From Pseudomonas sp. DG56-2 (GTDB taxonomy: Bacteria; Pseudomonadota; Gammaproteobacteria; Pseudomonadales; Pseudomonadaceae), in assembly GCF_004803755.1 (NCBI RefSeq), contig NZ_CP032311.1:1070501-1134500 (forward strand): a stretch of 64,000 nt of DNA. Reading direction: 5' to 3'. Shown here in pieces: positions 56,374 through 64,000 of this stretch. The notes beneath the pieces were generated by a model. The model worked only from the letters and a program-made list of their open reading frames with translations, searched no databases and had not been told where the DNA came from. How positions within the stretch are numbered: position 1 is the stretch's first letter; each line of letters starts with the position of its first letter. A program made the position numbers and the translations under genes.

Positions 56374-56685
56374 TTGAGGATCCTTGGAAATAGGGAAATC
56401 AGGGAGACAGTGGTCCAATAATAGTCAGAGCGTACTGCCAAGTAAACATTTAACTTGGTAATAAATGCGCAGGTGCTTAAATCAATCCAATAATTTGTAT
56501 TAAGAAAAATTTACAAACTAAGACTTGCAGATAACACTCAACTTGTCGCCACACCGTTCGGTGCGCTGCTTCCGCCAGCCTCGGGCGCTGCAGATAAAGG
56601 CGACGGGTTGGACACATTCTCTACTGCAGTTTTTCCGGGCAATCGTTAGAATGAGCGCCTTTGCGAAGTATCTGGAGCCCCTTTC
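56374..56685. promoter_or_regulatory. AT-rich divergent intergenic region mvaT-purU
   Basis: A 312-base gap holding both promoters. The 56430-56520 part is unusually AT-rich for this genome (TTTAACTTGGTAATAAATG, AATAATTTGTATTAAGAAAA), so it is a natural MvaT/TurA target and would allow autorepression. A small GC hairpin region near 56560-56600 precedes purU. No gene or tRNA is visible. Confidence 0.6.
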
Positions 56686-57537
56686 ATGCAAACCTACCGG
56701 CTGGTGATTGCTTGCCCCGACCGCGTTGGCATCGTCGCCAAAGTCAGTAATTTCCTGGCGTCCTATAACGGCTGGATCAACGAAGCGAGCCATCACTCCG
56801 ATGAGCAGAGCGGTTGGTTCTTCATGCGTCATGAAATTCGCGCACAAACGCTGCCATTTGGCATCGAGGCGTTTCGCGAAGCGTTTGCACCCATTGCCGA
56901 AGAATTCTCGATGGTCTGGCGTATAACCGACACCGATCAGAAGAAGCGCGTGGTGTTGATGGCCAGCCGCGAGTCTCATTGCCTGGCGGACTTGCTGCAC
57001 CGTTGGCATGCAAAGGAACTGGATTGCGATATTCCTTGCGTGATTTCCAACCATAACGACCTGCGTAGCATGGTCGAATGGCATGGCATTCCGTTTTTCC
57101 ACGTCCCGGTAGACCCGCAGGACAAGCAACCTGCGTTTGCTGAAGTTTCGCGTCTGGTCAAGGAACACGCTGCGGATGTTGTGGTGCTGGCGCGTTACAT
57201 GCAGATTCTGCCGCCGCAACTGTGCCAGGAGTATGCCCAGCAGGTGATCAACATTCACCACAGCTTCCTGCCATCGTTCGTCGGTGCCAAGCCTTATCAC
57301 CAAGCCTCGTTGCGTGGTGTGAAACTGATTGGTGCTACTTGCCACTATGTAACCGAAGAGCTGGATGCCGGTCCGATCATCGAGCAAGACGTCGTACGCG
57401 TCAGCCACAGCGACAGCATCGAGGACATGGTCCGATTCGGTCGTGACGTCGAGAAGATGGTGCTGGCCCGCGGTTTGCGCTATCACCTGGAAGACCGCGT
57501 ACTGGTTCACGGTAATAAAACGGTGGTTTTCAACTAA
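56686..57537 (+). CDS. purU: Formyltetrahydrofolate deformylase PurU
   Basis: PurU hydrolyses 10-formyl-THF to formate and THF, balancing the one-carbon pool. The 283-residue protein has an N-terminal ACT domain (YRLVIACPDRVGIVAKVSNFL) and a C-terminal formyltransferase-like domain with NIHHSFLPSFVGAKPYHQA and GATCHYVTEELDAGPII. The gene lies next to mvaT as in P. aeruginosa. ATG 56686 starts MQTYRLVIA; no good alternative. Confidence 0.95.
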   Translation: MQTYRLVIACPDRVGIVAKVSNFLASYNGWINEASHHSDEQSGWFFMRHEIRAQTLPFGIEAFREAFAPIAEEFSMVWRITDTDQKKRVVLMASRESHCLADLLHRWHAKELDCDIPCVISNHNDLRSMVEWHGIPFFHVPVDPQDKQPAFAEVSRLVKEHAADVVVLARYMQILPPQLCQEYAQQVINIHHSFLPSFVGAKPYHQASLRGVKLIGATCHYVTEELDAGPIIEQDVVRVSHSDSIEDMVRFGRDVEKMVLARGLRYHLEDRVLVHGNKTVVFN

Positions 57538-57559
57538 CGCGTTCGATGGAGGTTGCAAG

Positions 57560-57730
57560 ATGGCCGATCCGTTCGACAAGGCAACCTCCAAGGCCCCGCC
57601 AGTTCTCGGCGAGGGCTGTTCGAGCCGTTACGATCCAGAAGCCCTGGACAGTGAAGACGGCACCGATTTTCCCGGTGCCGCCGAACTCTGGGAGAAGCAA
57701 TCGGCTAACGACGTGCCCGAGCCTGATTGA
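57560..57730 (+). CDS. Small acidic hypothetical protein
   Basis: A 56-residue protein, MADPFDKATSKAPPVLGEG to a DVPEPD end, rich in Asp/Glu/Pro and with one Cys. No domain is recognised. GGAGG lies seven bases before the ATG, so translation is likely. It is 22 bases after purU and its last 26 bases overlap the convergent flippase-like gene. Confidence 0.65.
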   Translation: MADPFDKATSKAPPVLGEGCSSRYDPEALDSEDGTDFPGAAELWEKQSANDVPEPD

Positions 57731-58709
57731 AGCGCCAGCGCGCCAGCAAGGGTCTGCCCAGCAGGCACAGGAATACCGGGCCACCGGCCAGCAAGTAGAA
57801 GTAATACGTCACCACCCGCCAGATCAGAATTGCAGCCGCCGCTGTAGATTTGCCTACCAGCGGGGTCAACAAGGCTGCCGAGGTCAGTTCTGCGGCACCG
57901 GCACCGCCTGGCAACAGGCTGAACTGGCCGGCGCTTAGCGAGAGCATCTGGACCAGAAAACTCAGCATCCATTGCAGGTCCACCCCAAGCCCGCGCAAGG
58001 CCAGATACAGCACGCTGTAACGCAATCCCCAGTGTACGCAGGTCAGGGCGAACACCAGTGCCAGCGTTCGCTTTGGCAGGCGCCAGGTGTCGGCCAACGC
58101 GCGAAAAAAGTGCAGTATCTTGCAGGTCCAGCGACGTCGACGCGAGGTTGATACCTTGAGTTTTCTTAGCAGGCGGCCGCTCAAGCGCAGCATTGGACGT
58201 CGGTATCCCAGAACCAGAACAACCCCAGCCAGTACCGCGACCATCAGTGCGGCGCTGCTGGCGAGCAGCCCCTCCAGGTTGCGACTGATGCTGTGAAATA
58301 CGGAATACCCAGCGATTGCGAGCATGGCGCAGAGAAAAAAGACCAGGTCATTGATCTGGTCGGCGGCGAATACGGCGCCGCTACGCGCAGGCCTGATGCG
58401 ATCCTGCGCCAATAGCGCCATCAAAGCCAGAGGACCGCCGCTGCCACCGGGGGTGGTACAGATGGCGAACTCGGTGGCCATGATTACTCCCAGGCTACGT
58501 ATCCGCCCCAGTTTTTCGCCCTGACTTCCCAGGAGCAGACGCAAGCGCATGGCATTGATGATCCAGCACACGAGAATCATACCCAGCAGACCGAGCATCA
58601 GGCTCGGGGCGAAGCTGCGCAGGCGTATCAGTAGATCGCTACCGCCCAGCAAGGTTGGCACCAGCAGCGCCATGACCAGGGCCAGGAGCAACCAGAGCAG
58701 GCGGTTCAC
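57705..58709 (-). CDS. Lysylphosphatidylglycerol-synthase-TM/flippase-like membrane protein
   Basis: A 334-residue protein of the PF03706 (UPF0104) family with about eight membrane helices. Signatures include ATEFAICTTPGGSGGPLALM, QINDLVFFLCAML and LLPGGAGAAELTSAALL, the conserved P-G-G-x-G repeats of this fold. Members act as lipid flippases or the membrane half of LPG synthases. The start is GTG 58709, overlapping the deacetylase stop as GTGA. It is the last gene of the three-gene operon. Confidence 0.85.
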   Translation of the reverse strand: MNRLLWLLLALVMALLVPTLLGGSDLLIRLRSFAPSLMLGLLGMILVCWIINAMRLRLLLGSQGEKLGRIRSLGVIMATEFAICTTPGGSGGPLALMALLAQDRIRPARSGAVFAADQINDLVFFLCAMLAIAGYSVFHSISRNLEGLLASSAALMVAVLAGVVLVLGYRRPMLRLSGRLLRKLKVSTSRRRRWTCKILHFFRALADTWRLPKRTLALVFALTCVHWGLRYSVLYLALRGLGVDLQWMLSFLVQMLSLSAGQFSLLPGGAGAAELTSAALLTPLVGKSTAAAAILIWRVVTYYFYLLAGGPVFLCLLGRPLLARWRFNQARARR

Positions 58710-59476
58710 CTGGCCGGCCTGCTGGAGAGCCAGGCGGATTTGGTCAGCGGCGTGCGGCCCTGTCGCATCAAGTGCTGCAAGGTTTGCAGCCAGTAGTGGC
58801 GGGAGAAGCTGTGGCGCATATCCACCGGGTGCAAGCCCAGGCGTATCACCGGTGCCTGCTGCAAGTGCCAGGCGTGCAGGTCGCAGGCAACCTTGGATAG
58901 GCCGCGACGCCAGGCACTGCGCGCGCTCCACACTAGGCCAGGGGCCTTGATAGGGGTGAATGCTGGCAAGCGATACAAATAACGCGGGTCGCTGGTGTAC
59001 TGCAAGGGCAGTCTGCGCAATGCCTGGCGGGTGCCTTCGCTCATTAGCCAGGCCGGCGCGACAAAGCCTGCCAGAGGCCAGTCGAATTGGCGGAACACGT
59101 CCATGCCGGCCTCCAGACGTTCGAGTGCCGCAGCCTGGTCCAGGCTGTAGAACTCACCTTCGTGTGTGTATATCCGCCGCATGAAATAGTCTCGCACCGA
59201 GCGGGGCGCTGGGCTGTCGTCAGCATGGTAGAAACCGTGCAGCACGAGCTCGTCGCCACGGCGCAGGCGCAGGTCTAGCACGCGTCGCAAGCGACTGGAG
59301 CGTGCCAGCGGATCGCGCTGGTGGAAGTCAGGAACCACCAGCCATGTCATGGGGATATCGCCTAAGGCGTCCACGGCCTCTACGAACGGTTGGTAGTCCG
59401 GCCAGGTGTGTGGTGCTACGTCATGCAGCACCAGCAGCAGACTCTGCCCGCCTTGGTTTGCAGCGGGCTCAAGCAT
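58706..59476 (-). CDS. DUF2334/polysaccharide-deacetylase-like protein
   Basis: A 256-residue protein of the NodB/DUF2334 deacetylase fold. SLLLVLHDVAPHTWPDYQPF gives the metal-binding HD motif, then ELVLHGFYHADD (H-x3-H) and LAGFVAPAWLMS (F-x-P-W-type). The substrate is presumably an acetylated glycan or glycolipid. Start ATG 59476 overlaps the glycosyltransferase stop by eight bases (ATGCTTGA), so the two are translationally coupled. An upstream extension to 59716 is rejected because it runs into the glycosyltransferase. Confidence 0.82.
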   Translation of the reverse strand: MLEPAANQGGQSLLLVLHDVAPHTWPDYQPFVEAVDALGDIPMTWLVVPDFHQRDPLARSSRLRRVLDLRLRRGDELVLHGFYHADDSPAPRSVRDYFMRRIYTHEGEFYSLDQAAALERLEAGMDVFRQFDWPLAGFVAPAWLMSEGTRQALRRLPLQYTSDPRYLYRLPAFTPIKAPGLVWSARSAWRRGLSKVACDLHAWHLQQAPVIRLGLHPVDMRHSFSRHYWLQTLQHLMRQGRTPLTKSAWLSSRPAR

Positions 59477-60590
59477 GGGTTCGTACCTGCAGCTCATGGC
59501 CCAGAACGGCGCGGTAGTGGGCCAGCAAGCCATTGACCACGCTGTCCCAGGCGTAGTGTTGCTCGACGTGGCGACGCGCCTGCTGGCCGAGCTGCACCGC
59601 ACCCTCTTCGAAGACTTCACGCACTGCCTTGGCCATGGCCTGGCCATCGTTGGGGGTACACAACCGACCAAAACGGTCGTCGACAATCTCCCTGAATGCG
59701 CCTGCGGCCACCGCAATTACCGGGATTGCGCTGGCCATGGCTTCGAGTATGACCAGGCCGAAAGTTTCCTGGTCGCCAGCATGGACCAGGGCATCGGCAC
59801 TGGCCAGCAAGCGACCGACTTCGTGGGCCGGACAGAAGTGGTCGATGACGCTGACGTTGGCCGGCACGTTGGAAGGCATGTGCGAGCCTACCAACAGCAA
59901 GTGGTAGTGCCTGCCGAGGCGTTTCATGCAATCCAGCAGTACAGGAAGGTTCTTTTCCCGCGAGCCACGGCCGGCAAACACCAATAAGTGGGTGTTGTCA
60001 GCGATGTGCAGTTGGCGGCGCAGATCGTCGTCGCGGTGCTCTGGATTGAAGGTGGCAAGGTCTACGCCCAGGCGCTGGACATGAACATTGCCCACGCCCA
60101 GGCCGCGAAGTTTGTTGGCCATTACCAGGCTGGGGGCCAAGACCCGGTCGAAGTTGCCATACAGCTTGCTGACATAGGCCTCGACATTGGGGGTGAACCA
60201 GTTGCCCATGCGGTTGCTGACCAACAGCGGTAGGTCCGAGTGGTAGAAGCCGATCACCGGTACGTCGAGCTGGCGCCGCGCATCCAGTGCGGCCCAGGCA
60301 GTGAGGTAAGGGTCACCGACTTCAATCAGGTCCGGTTGCAGGTCCTGGAGAATGTTGCGCCAGGGTGCCAGGCGCAGGGGAAAGCGGTAGCCGTTTCCGA
60401 ATGGCAGGGCGGGGGCCGGGACCTGATAGATACCATTGGCATGCTGGGGGCTGGCACCGGGGATCAACAGGCTGTGACGGACACCGGGGGTGTGGTCCAG
60501 GCGGCGATGTTTGGCATCAAGATAAGTCCGCACCCCGCCACTGGCCGGGGCGTAGAACATGGTGATGTCAGCGATGTGCACGATCAGCAT
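59469..60590 (-). CDS. GT4-family glycosyltransferase
   Basis: A 373-residue, GT-B-fold glycosyltransferase. MLIVHIADITMFYAPASGGVRTYLDAK is the N-terminal domain start; LVFAGRGSREKNLPVLLDCMKRL and AGDQETFGLVILEAMASAIPVIAVAAG (EX7E motif) are the donor-binding C-terminal signatures. The product is likely a glycolipid or exported glycan because it heads an operon with a deacetylase and a flippase-like membrane protein. A strong GGAGGG sits close to ATG 60590. Confidence 0.85.
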   Translation of the reverse strand: MLIVHIADITMFYAPASGGVRTYLDAKHRRLDHTPGVRHSLLIPGASPQHANGIYQVPAPALPFGNGYRFPLRLAPWRNILQDLQPDLIEVGDPYLTAWAALDARRQLDVPVIGFYHSDLPLLVSNRMGNWFTPNVEAYVSKLYGNFDRVLAPSLVMANKLRGLGVGNVHVQRLGVDLATFNPEHRDDDLRRQLHIADNTHLLVFAGRGSREKNLPVLLDCMKRLGRHYHLLLVGSHMPSNVPANVSVIDHFCPAHEVGRLLASADALVHAGDQETFGLVILEAMASAIPVIAVAAGAFREIVDDRFGRLCTPNDGQAMAKAVREVFEEGAVQLGQQARRHVEQHYAWDSVVNGLLAHYRAVLGHELQVRTHA

Positions 60591-60698
60591 CCCTCCAAGA
60601 TCGTCTCCAGGGTGTGTCATCGGGGGTTGCTGCCCGGTGACGTACCTAAAGGTGGACCTCTATGAAGGATAGTTTGTTCGATCGCGCTGCGAGGGGAG

Positions 60699-60722
60699 GG
60701 GCAGCGGCGTGCGCCGCTGCCC
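60699..60722 (-). terminator. Hairpin downstream of the chemoreceptor gene
   Basis: GGGCAGCGGC and GCCGCTGCCC form a perfect 10-bp stem with a GTGC loop, nine bases after the chemoreceptor stop. No T-run follows, so it may be a rho-assisted terminator or mRNA end stabiliser. Confidence 0.55.
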
Positions 60723-60730
60723 GAGGACAT

Positions 60731-62611
60731 TCAGATGCGGAAACTGCCGACCAGATGTTTCAGGCGCGTGGCCTGTTGCTCGAGGTCGGCACAAGCGCGC
60801 AGGGTCGACTGCAGGTTTTCCACGCCTTCCTGGTTGAGCATGTTGATCTCGTTGATGTCCATGTTGATCGAATCGACCACGGCAGTTTGCTCTTCGGTAG
60901 CGGTAGCCACTGATTGGTTCATGCCGTCGATCTCGCCGATGCGCAGGGTGACGCTGCCCAGGCGCTCACCGGCCTGATTGGCGATTTCGACGCTGTCCTG
61001 GCTGTGGCGCTGGCTCTGGCCCATGGTGTCGACCGACTCGCGGGCTCCCACTTGCAGCTCCTCGATCATGTTCTGTACTTGTTGCGCAGACTCCTGGGTA
61101 CGGTGGGCGAGGTTGCGCACCTCATCGGCGACCACGGCGAAACCTCGACCGGCTTCACCCGCCCGGGCAGCTTCGATTGCAGCGTTGAGTGCGAGCAGGT
61201 TGGTCTGCTGGGAGATGCTGGTGATCACTTCGAGGATCTGGCCGATATTCACGGTCTTGCTGTTGAGCGTCTCGATGTGCGAACTGGAGGTGCAGATCAA
61301 ATCCGACAGGCGGTTCATCGCGGCAATACTGCGATCGACCACCTGCTGGCCCTCTTCGGCCAGATGACGCGCCGAACTTGCTTGCTGCGAGGCCTGGGCG
61401 GCGTTGTGGGCGATTTCCTGGGCAGCGGCGCCAAGCTGGTTGATTGCGGCAGCGACGCTGTTCGTCCGATTGGATTGCTCGTCGGAGTTGACCATCGAGG
61501 AGTTCGAGGCGCTGACCACGCGCAGTGCCACTTCGTTGACCTGTTCGGTGGCCGAAGACACTTCGCGGATCGAGGTATGAATACGCTCTACAAAGCGGTT
61601 GAAAGCAGTGCCGAGGATGCCGAATTCGTCCTGGCTGTGCAGGGTCAGGCGTTTGGTCAGATCACCTTCGCCTTCGGCGATGTCTTCCATGGCCCGGGTC
61701 ATGGTATGCAATGGTTGCAACAACACCCGAATCAACAGGCCGAGCAGGCCGATGATGATGACCACTGCAACCAGCGTGGCGATCACCGCTGAAGTGCGGA
61801 ATGTGCTGAGCATTGCGTAGGCTTTGTCTTTTTCGACGGACAGGCCGATGTACCAGTTGGCAGACGGCAGGCCTTTGACCGGGGCGAAGGTCAACAAGCG
61901 GGTCTGGCCGTTGATCTGCACCTCGCTGAGGTCCTTGGTCAGGCGTGGGGTATTCTGCGGGAACAGGTCTGAAAGCGACTTCATCACCAGGTTCTTGTCT
62001 GGGTGAACCAGAATCTTGCCTTGGTCGTTGACCAGGAAGGCATAGCCCATGCCGCCAAAGTTCAGCGAGTTGATGATTTCGGTGAGACCATCAAGTGCCA
62101 GGTCGCCGCCGACGACCCCGACGTTGCGCGCGGCAGTGGCCACGACAGAAATAACCATTTTGCCGGTGCTGACATCAATATAGGGTTCAGTGAGGATTGG
62201 GCCATTGGCAGCCATGCCGTCTTTGTACCAGGGACGCACACGTGGATCGTAGCCATCCGGCATTTTGGTTTGAGGGCGAATGGTGAAGCCACCGTTGACG
62301 TCACCCAGATAGACAGTCAGAAAGCTTGAGACCAGCGCTTGTTGGCCGAGCAAGGTGCCAACATTCTCTGCACCGGGAAACGCAGCAATGTTCTGTGCCA
62401 CGTTTTGTACGAGCAAAATACGCCCATCGAACAGGTTCTTAATATTGGTTGAGGTGGTATCGCCCATCTCTGCCAGATAACGTTCCAGATCCTCTCGAAT
62501 TGCATTGCGCTGTAGGTAATCGTTGTACAAAGTGAAGAGTGTGAAAGCGATCATGACGATCAAAGAAGCGGCCAGAAGGATCTTGTGGCTGAATCGGAGG
62601 TTTTTATTCAT
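60731..62611 (-). CDS. mcpG: dCache chemoreceptor (McpG/PctC-like amino-acid family)
   Basis: A 626-residue methyl-accepting chemotaxis protein. TM1 at about 10-28, a periplasmic dCache_1 domain, TM2 at about 279-298, then HAMP ([16 protein letters not shown]) and the signalling hairpin with [39 protein letters not shown]. The dCache ligand motif typical of amino-acid sensors is present: [19 protein letters not shown] and GGDLALDGL. The locus next to mvaT/purU matches the remembered position of P. putida McpG (PP_1371), a GABA receptor. Ligand identity is therefore inferred from position and motif. Confidence 0.9.
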   Translation of the reverse strand: MNKNLRFSHKILLAASLIVMIAFTLFTLYNDYLQRNAIREDLERYLAEMGDTTSTNIKNLFDGRILLVQNVAQNIAAFPGAENVGTLLGQQALVSSFLTVYLGDVNGGFTIRPQTKMPDGYDPRVRPWYKDGMAANGPILTEPYIDVSTGKMVISVVATAARNVGVVGGDLALDGLTEIINSLNFGGMGYAFLVNDQGKILVHPDKNLVMKSLSDLFPQNTPRLTKDLSEVQINGQTRLLTFAPVKGLPSANWYIGLSVEKDKAYAMLSTFRTSAVIATLVAVVIIIGLLGLLIRVLLQPLHTMTRAMEDIAEGEGDLTKRLTLHSQDEFGILGTAFNRFVERIHTSIREVSSATEQVNEVALRVVSASNSSMVNSDEQSNRTNSVAAAINQLGAAAQEIAHNAAQASQQASSARHLAEEGQQVVDRSIAAMNRLSDLICTSSSHIETLNSKTVNIGQILEVITSISQQTNLLALNAAIEAARAGEAGRGFAVVADEVRNLAHRTQESAQQVQNMIEELQVGARESVDTMGQSQRHSQDSVEIANQAGERLGSVTLRIGEIDGMNQSVATATEEQTAVVDSINMDINEINMLNQEGVENLQSTLRACADLEQQATRLKHLVGSFRI

Positions 62612-62779
62612 AACGAGTTTGTCCGCTAAGGTTTGTTATCCGGGTCGTTCGCACAAAGAACAGTTTGAAAGCAGTGCAGGTCCCCTTTCCTTGTCGGGCT
62701 TATCCTGTCTTTCTGATGGTCTATCGCTAATGAGATATCGGCCGATTCGAGCCAAAGCTTAAATAGAGGGTGAAAAAAC

Positions 62780-64000
62780 ATGCCTGACTTTTCGCAGTTC
62801 ATTCTTGGTGCCGATCCGGCCGGTCAACCGGTAGCTCAAGCTATGCGTCTGGCCAACCGTCACGGCCTGGTTGCCGGCGCTACCGGCACAGGTAAGACGG
62901 TGACCTTGCAACATATGGCCGAGGCGTTCAGCGATGCTGGAGTCGCTGTGTTCGCCGCCGACGTCAAAGGTGACCTGTGTGGCTTGGGCGCCATCGGCAA
63001 CCCCCAGGGCAAAGTGGCAGAGCGCATTGCCACAATGCCGTGGCTCGAGTATCGGGCGCAGGCTTACCCCGTCAGCCTCTGGGATATTCATGGGCAGACT
63101 GGCCACCCCTTGCGTACCACCCTCAGTGAGATGGGGCCGTTGTTGCTGGGGAACCTGTTGGAACTGACCGACAGCCAGCAGGCAGCACTTTATGCAGCAT
63201 TCAAGGTGGCTGATCGCGAAGGTCTGCTGCTGCTCGACATCAAGGACCTCAAGGCACTTCTTGCGCACCTCAAGGACAACCCGCAGTTGCTGGGTGATGA
63301 CAGCGCTCTGATGACAACCGGCTCCAGTCAGGCGCTGTTGCGGCGTTTGGCTACCCTGGAGCAACAAGGTGCCGAGGCCTTGTTTGGTGAGCCGGCGTTG
63401 CAATTGGAGGATCTGCTGCGCCCTGATGCCGACGGTCGTGGACGTATTCACCTGCTCGACGCCAGCCGCCTGGTTCACGAGGCGCCGAAGGTCTATGCGA
63501 CATTCTTGTTATGGCTTCTGGCTGAGCTGTTCGAGCAGCTTCCTGAGCGCGGCGATGCCGACAAGCCTTTGCTGGCGCTGTTTTTCGACGAAGCGCACCT
63601 GCTCTTCAATGGCACGCCCAAGGCGTTGCAGGATCGCCTGGAGCAAGTGGTTCGTCTGATTCGCTCCAAAGGTGTGGGGGTGTACTTCGTCACTCAGTCG
63701 CCAAGTGATTTGCCAGACGATGTTCTGGCCCAGTTGGGTTTGCGGGTTCAGCACGGGCTGCGCGCTTTCACTGCCAAGGAGCAGAAGTCCTTGAAAGCCG
63801 TGGCTGAAGGCTTTCGTCCCAACCCTGATATCGACACCTTGAGTGTGTTGACTGAACTTGGGATCGGTGAGGCCTTGGTGGGTACTTTGCAGGAGAAGGG
63901 CACACCGGGCATGGTCCAGCGCGTGTTGATTGCCCCGCCACAATCGCGGATGGGGCCTTTGAGCGACTCTGAGCGCGCTGCACTGATCAAGGCCTCGCCG
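62780..64000 (+). CDS. HerA-like/DUF853 (YjgR) ATPase, 3' truncated by window end
   Basis: The first 407 residues of a P-loop ATPase of the DUF853/YjgR group, related to HerA helicases. Walker A is GATGTGKT (residues about 34-41), Walker B is LLALFFDEAH with the catalytic Asp/Glu, and YFVTQSPSDLPDDVLAQLGLRVQHGLRAF is the sensor/Arg-rich segment of the family. The frame stays open to base 64000, so the C-terminus is missing. AGAGGG precedes ATG 62780. The cellular role is not established. Confidence 0.93.
   Translation, partial: MPDFSQFILGADPAGQPVAQAMRLANRHGLVAGATGTGKTVTLQHMAEAFSDAGVAVFAADVKGDLCGLGAIGNPQGKVAERIATMPWLEYRAQAYPVSLWDIHGQTGHPLRTTLSEMGPLLLGNLLELTDSQQAALYAAFKVADREGLLLLDIKDLKALLAHLKDNPQLLGDDSALMTTGSSQALLRRLATLEQQGAEALFGEPALQLEDLLRPDADGRGRIHLLDASRLVHEAPKVYATFLLWLLAELFEQLPERGDADKPLLALFFDEAHLLFNGTPKALQDRLEQVVRLIRSKGVGVYFVTQSPSDLPDDVLAQLGLRVQHGLRAFTAKEQKSLKAVAEGFRPNPDIDTLSVLTELGIGEALVGTLQEKGTPGMVQRVLIAPPQSRMGPLSDSERAALIKASP

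Overview
The window is chromosomal DNA of a Pseudomonas, most likely of the P. putida/P. fluorescens side of the genus. Nearly all proteins are recognisable Pseudomonas core proteins (SecA, ArgJ, YajQ, AmpG, FxsA, GroESL, ColRS, BifA, SodB, XenB, OlsAB, class I fumarase, PykA, ExoI, MvaT, PurU). Codon use is GC-rich, and REP-like palindromes sit between genes. From memory, the order is almost colinear with P. aeruginosa PAO1 PA4403 (secA) to about PA4308. In P. putida KT2440 I recall the ColRS-to-fumarase block lying elsewhere. This is remembered synteny, not a database comparison.

Layout. 1-4.4 kb: 3' end of secA, argJ, a glutathione transferase, a Nudix-ThiE fusion, and a convergent cobalamin adenosyltransferase coupled to a membrane sensor kinase. 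6.5-14.9 kb: panE/yajQ, an MscS-type channel, an MdfA-like exporter, ampG, an alkyltransferase-like protein, a DUF481 outer-membrane protein, a HugZ-like protein and fxsA. 15-17.2 kb: the heat-shock groESL operon with a sigma-32-like promoter. 17.2-18.7 kb is the least ordinary stretch: a (GGGGC)6 tract, a roughly 0.6 kb inverted repeat with microsatellites in its loop, and a DUF6124 gene whose leader looks like a C4-type antisense RNA.

18.7-23.4 kb: the ColRS envelope-stress locus. A PAP2 phosphatase gene and colRS-warA-warB flank two nearly identical 17-bp sites that I propose as ColR boxes. 23.4-27.7 kb: the RND pump MexVW. 27.8-33 kb: an iron-linked imelysin/DUF1111/imelysin/DUF1513 cluster with a candidate Fur box. 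33.1-36.8 kb: bifA, sodB and argO, with divergent argP.

37.9-45.7 kb: an epimerase, a coiled-coil membrane protein, the arsR-MFS-xenB operon with palindromic operators, acpH, and olsBA for ornithine lipids. 45.8-49 kb: a secreted serine hydrolase, a Cys-rich peptide, YceI and a phospholipase D/cardiolipin synthase. 49-54.4 kb: fumarase, a ferredoxin reductase, pykA, a TPR lipoprotein and a PilZ protein. 54.5-57.7 kb: sbcB, mvaT, purU and a small acidic protein. 57.7-60.6 kb: a tightly coupled glycosyltransferase/deacetylase/flippase-like operon. 60.7-64 kb: a dCache chemoreceptor and a HerA-like ATPase cut by the window end.

I saw no tRNA, rRNA, CRISPR array, insertion sequence or prophage structural genes. 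Start codons were chosen by ribosome-binding site and family N-terminus; long upstream extensions of several reading frames were trimmed.
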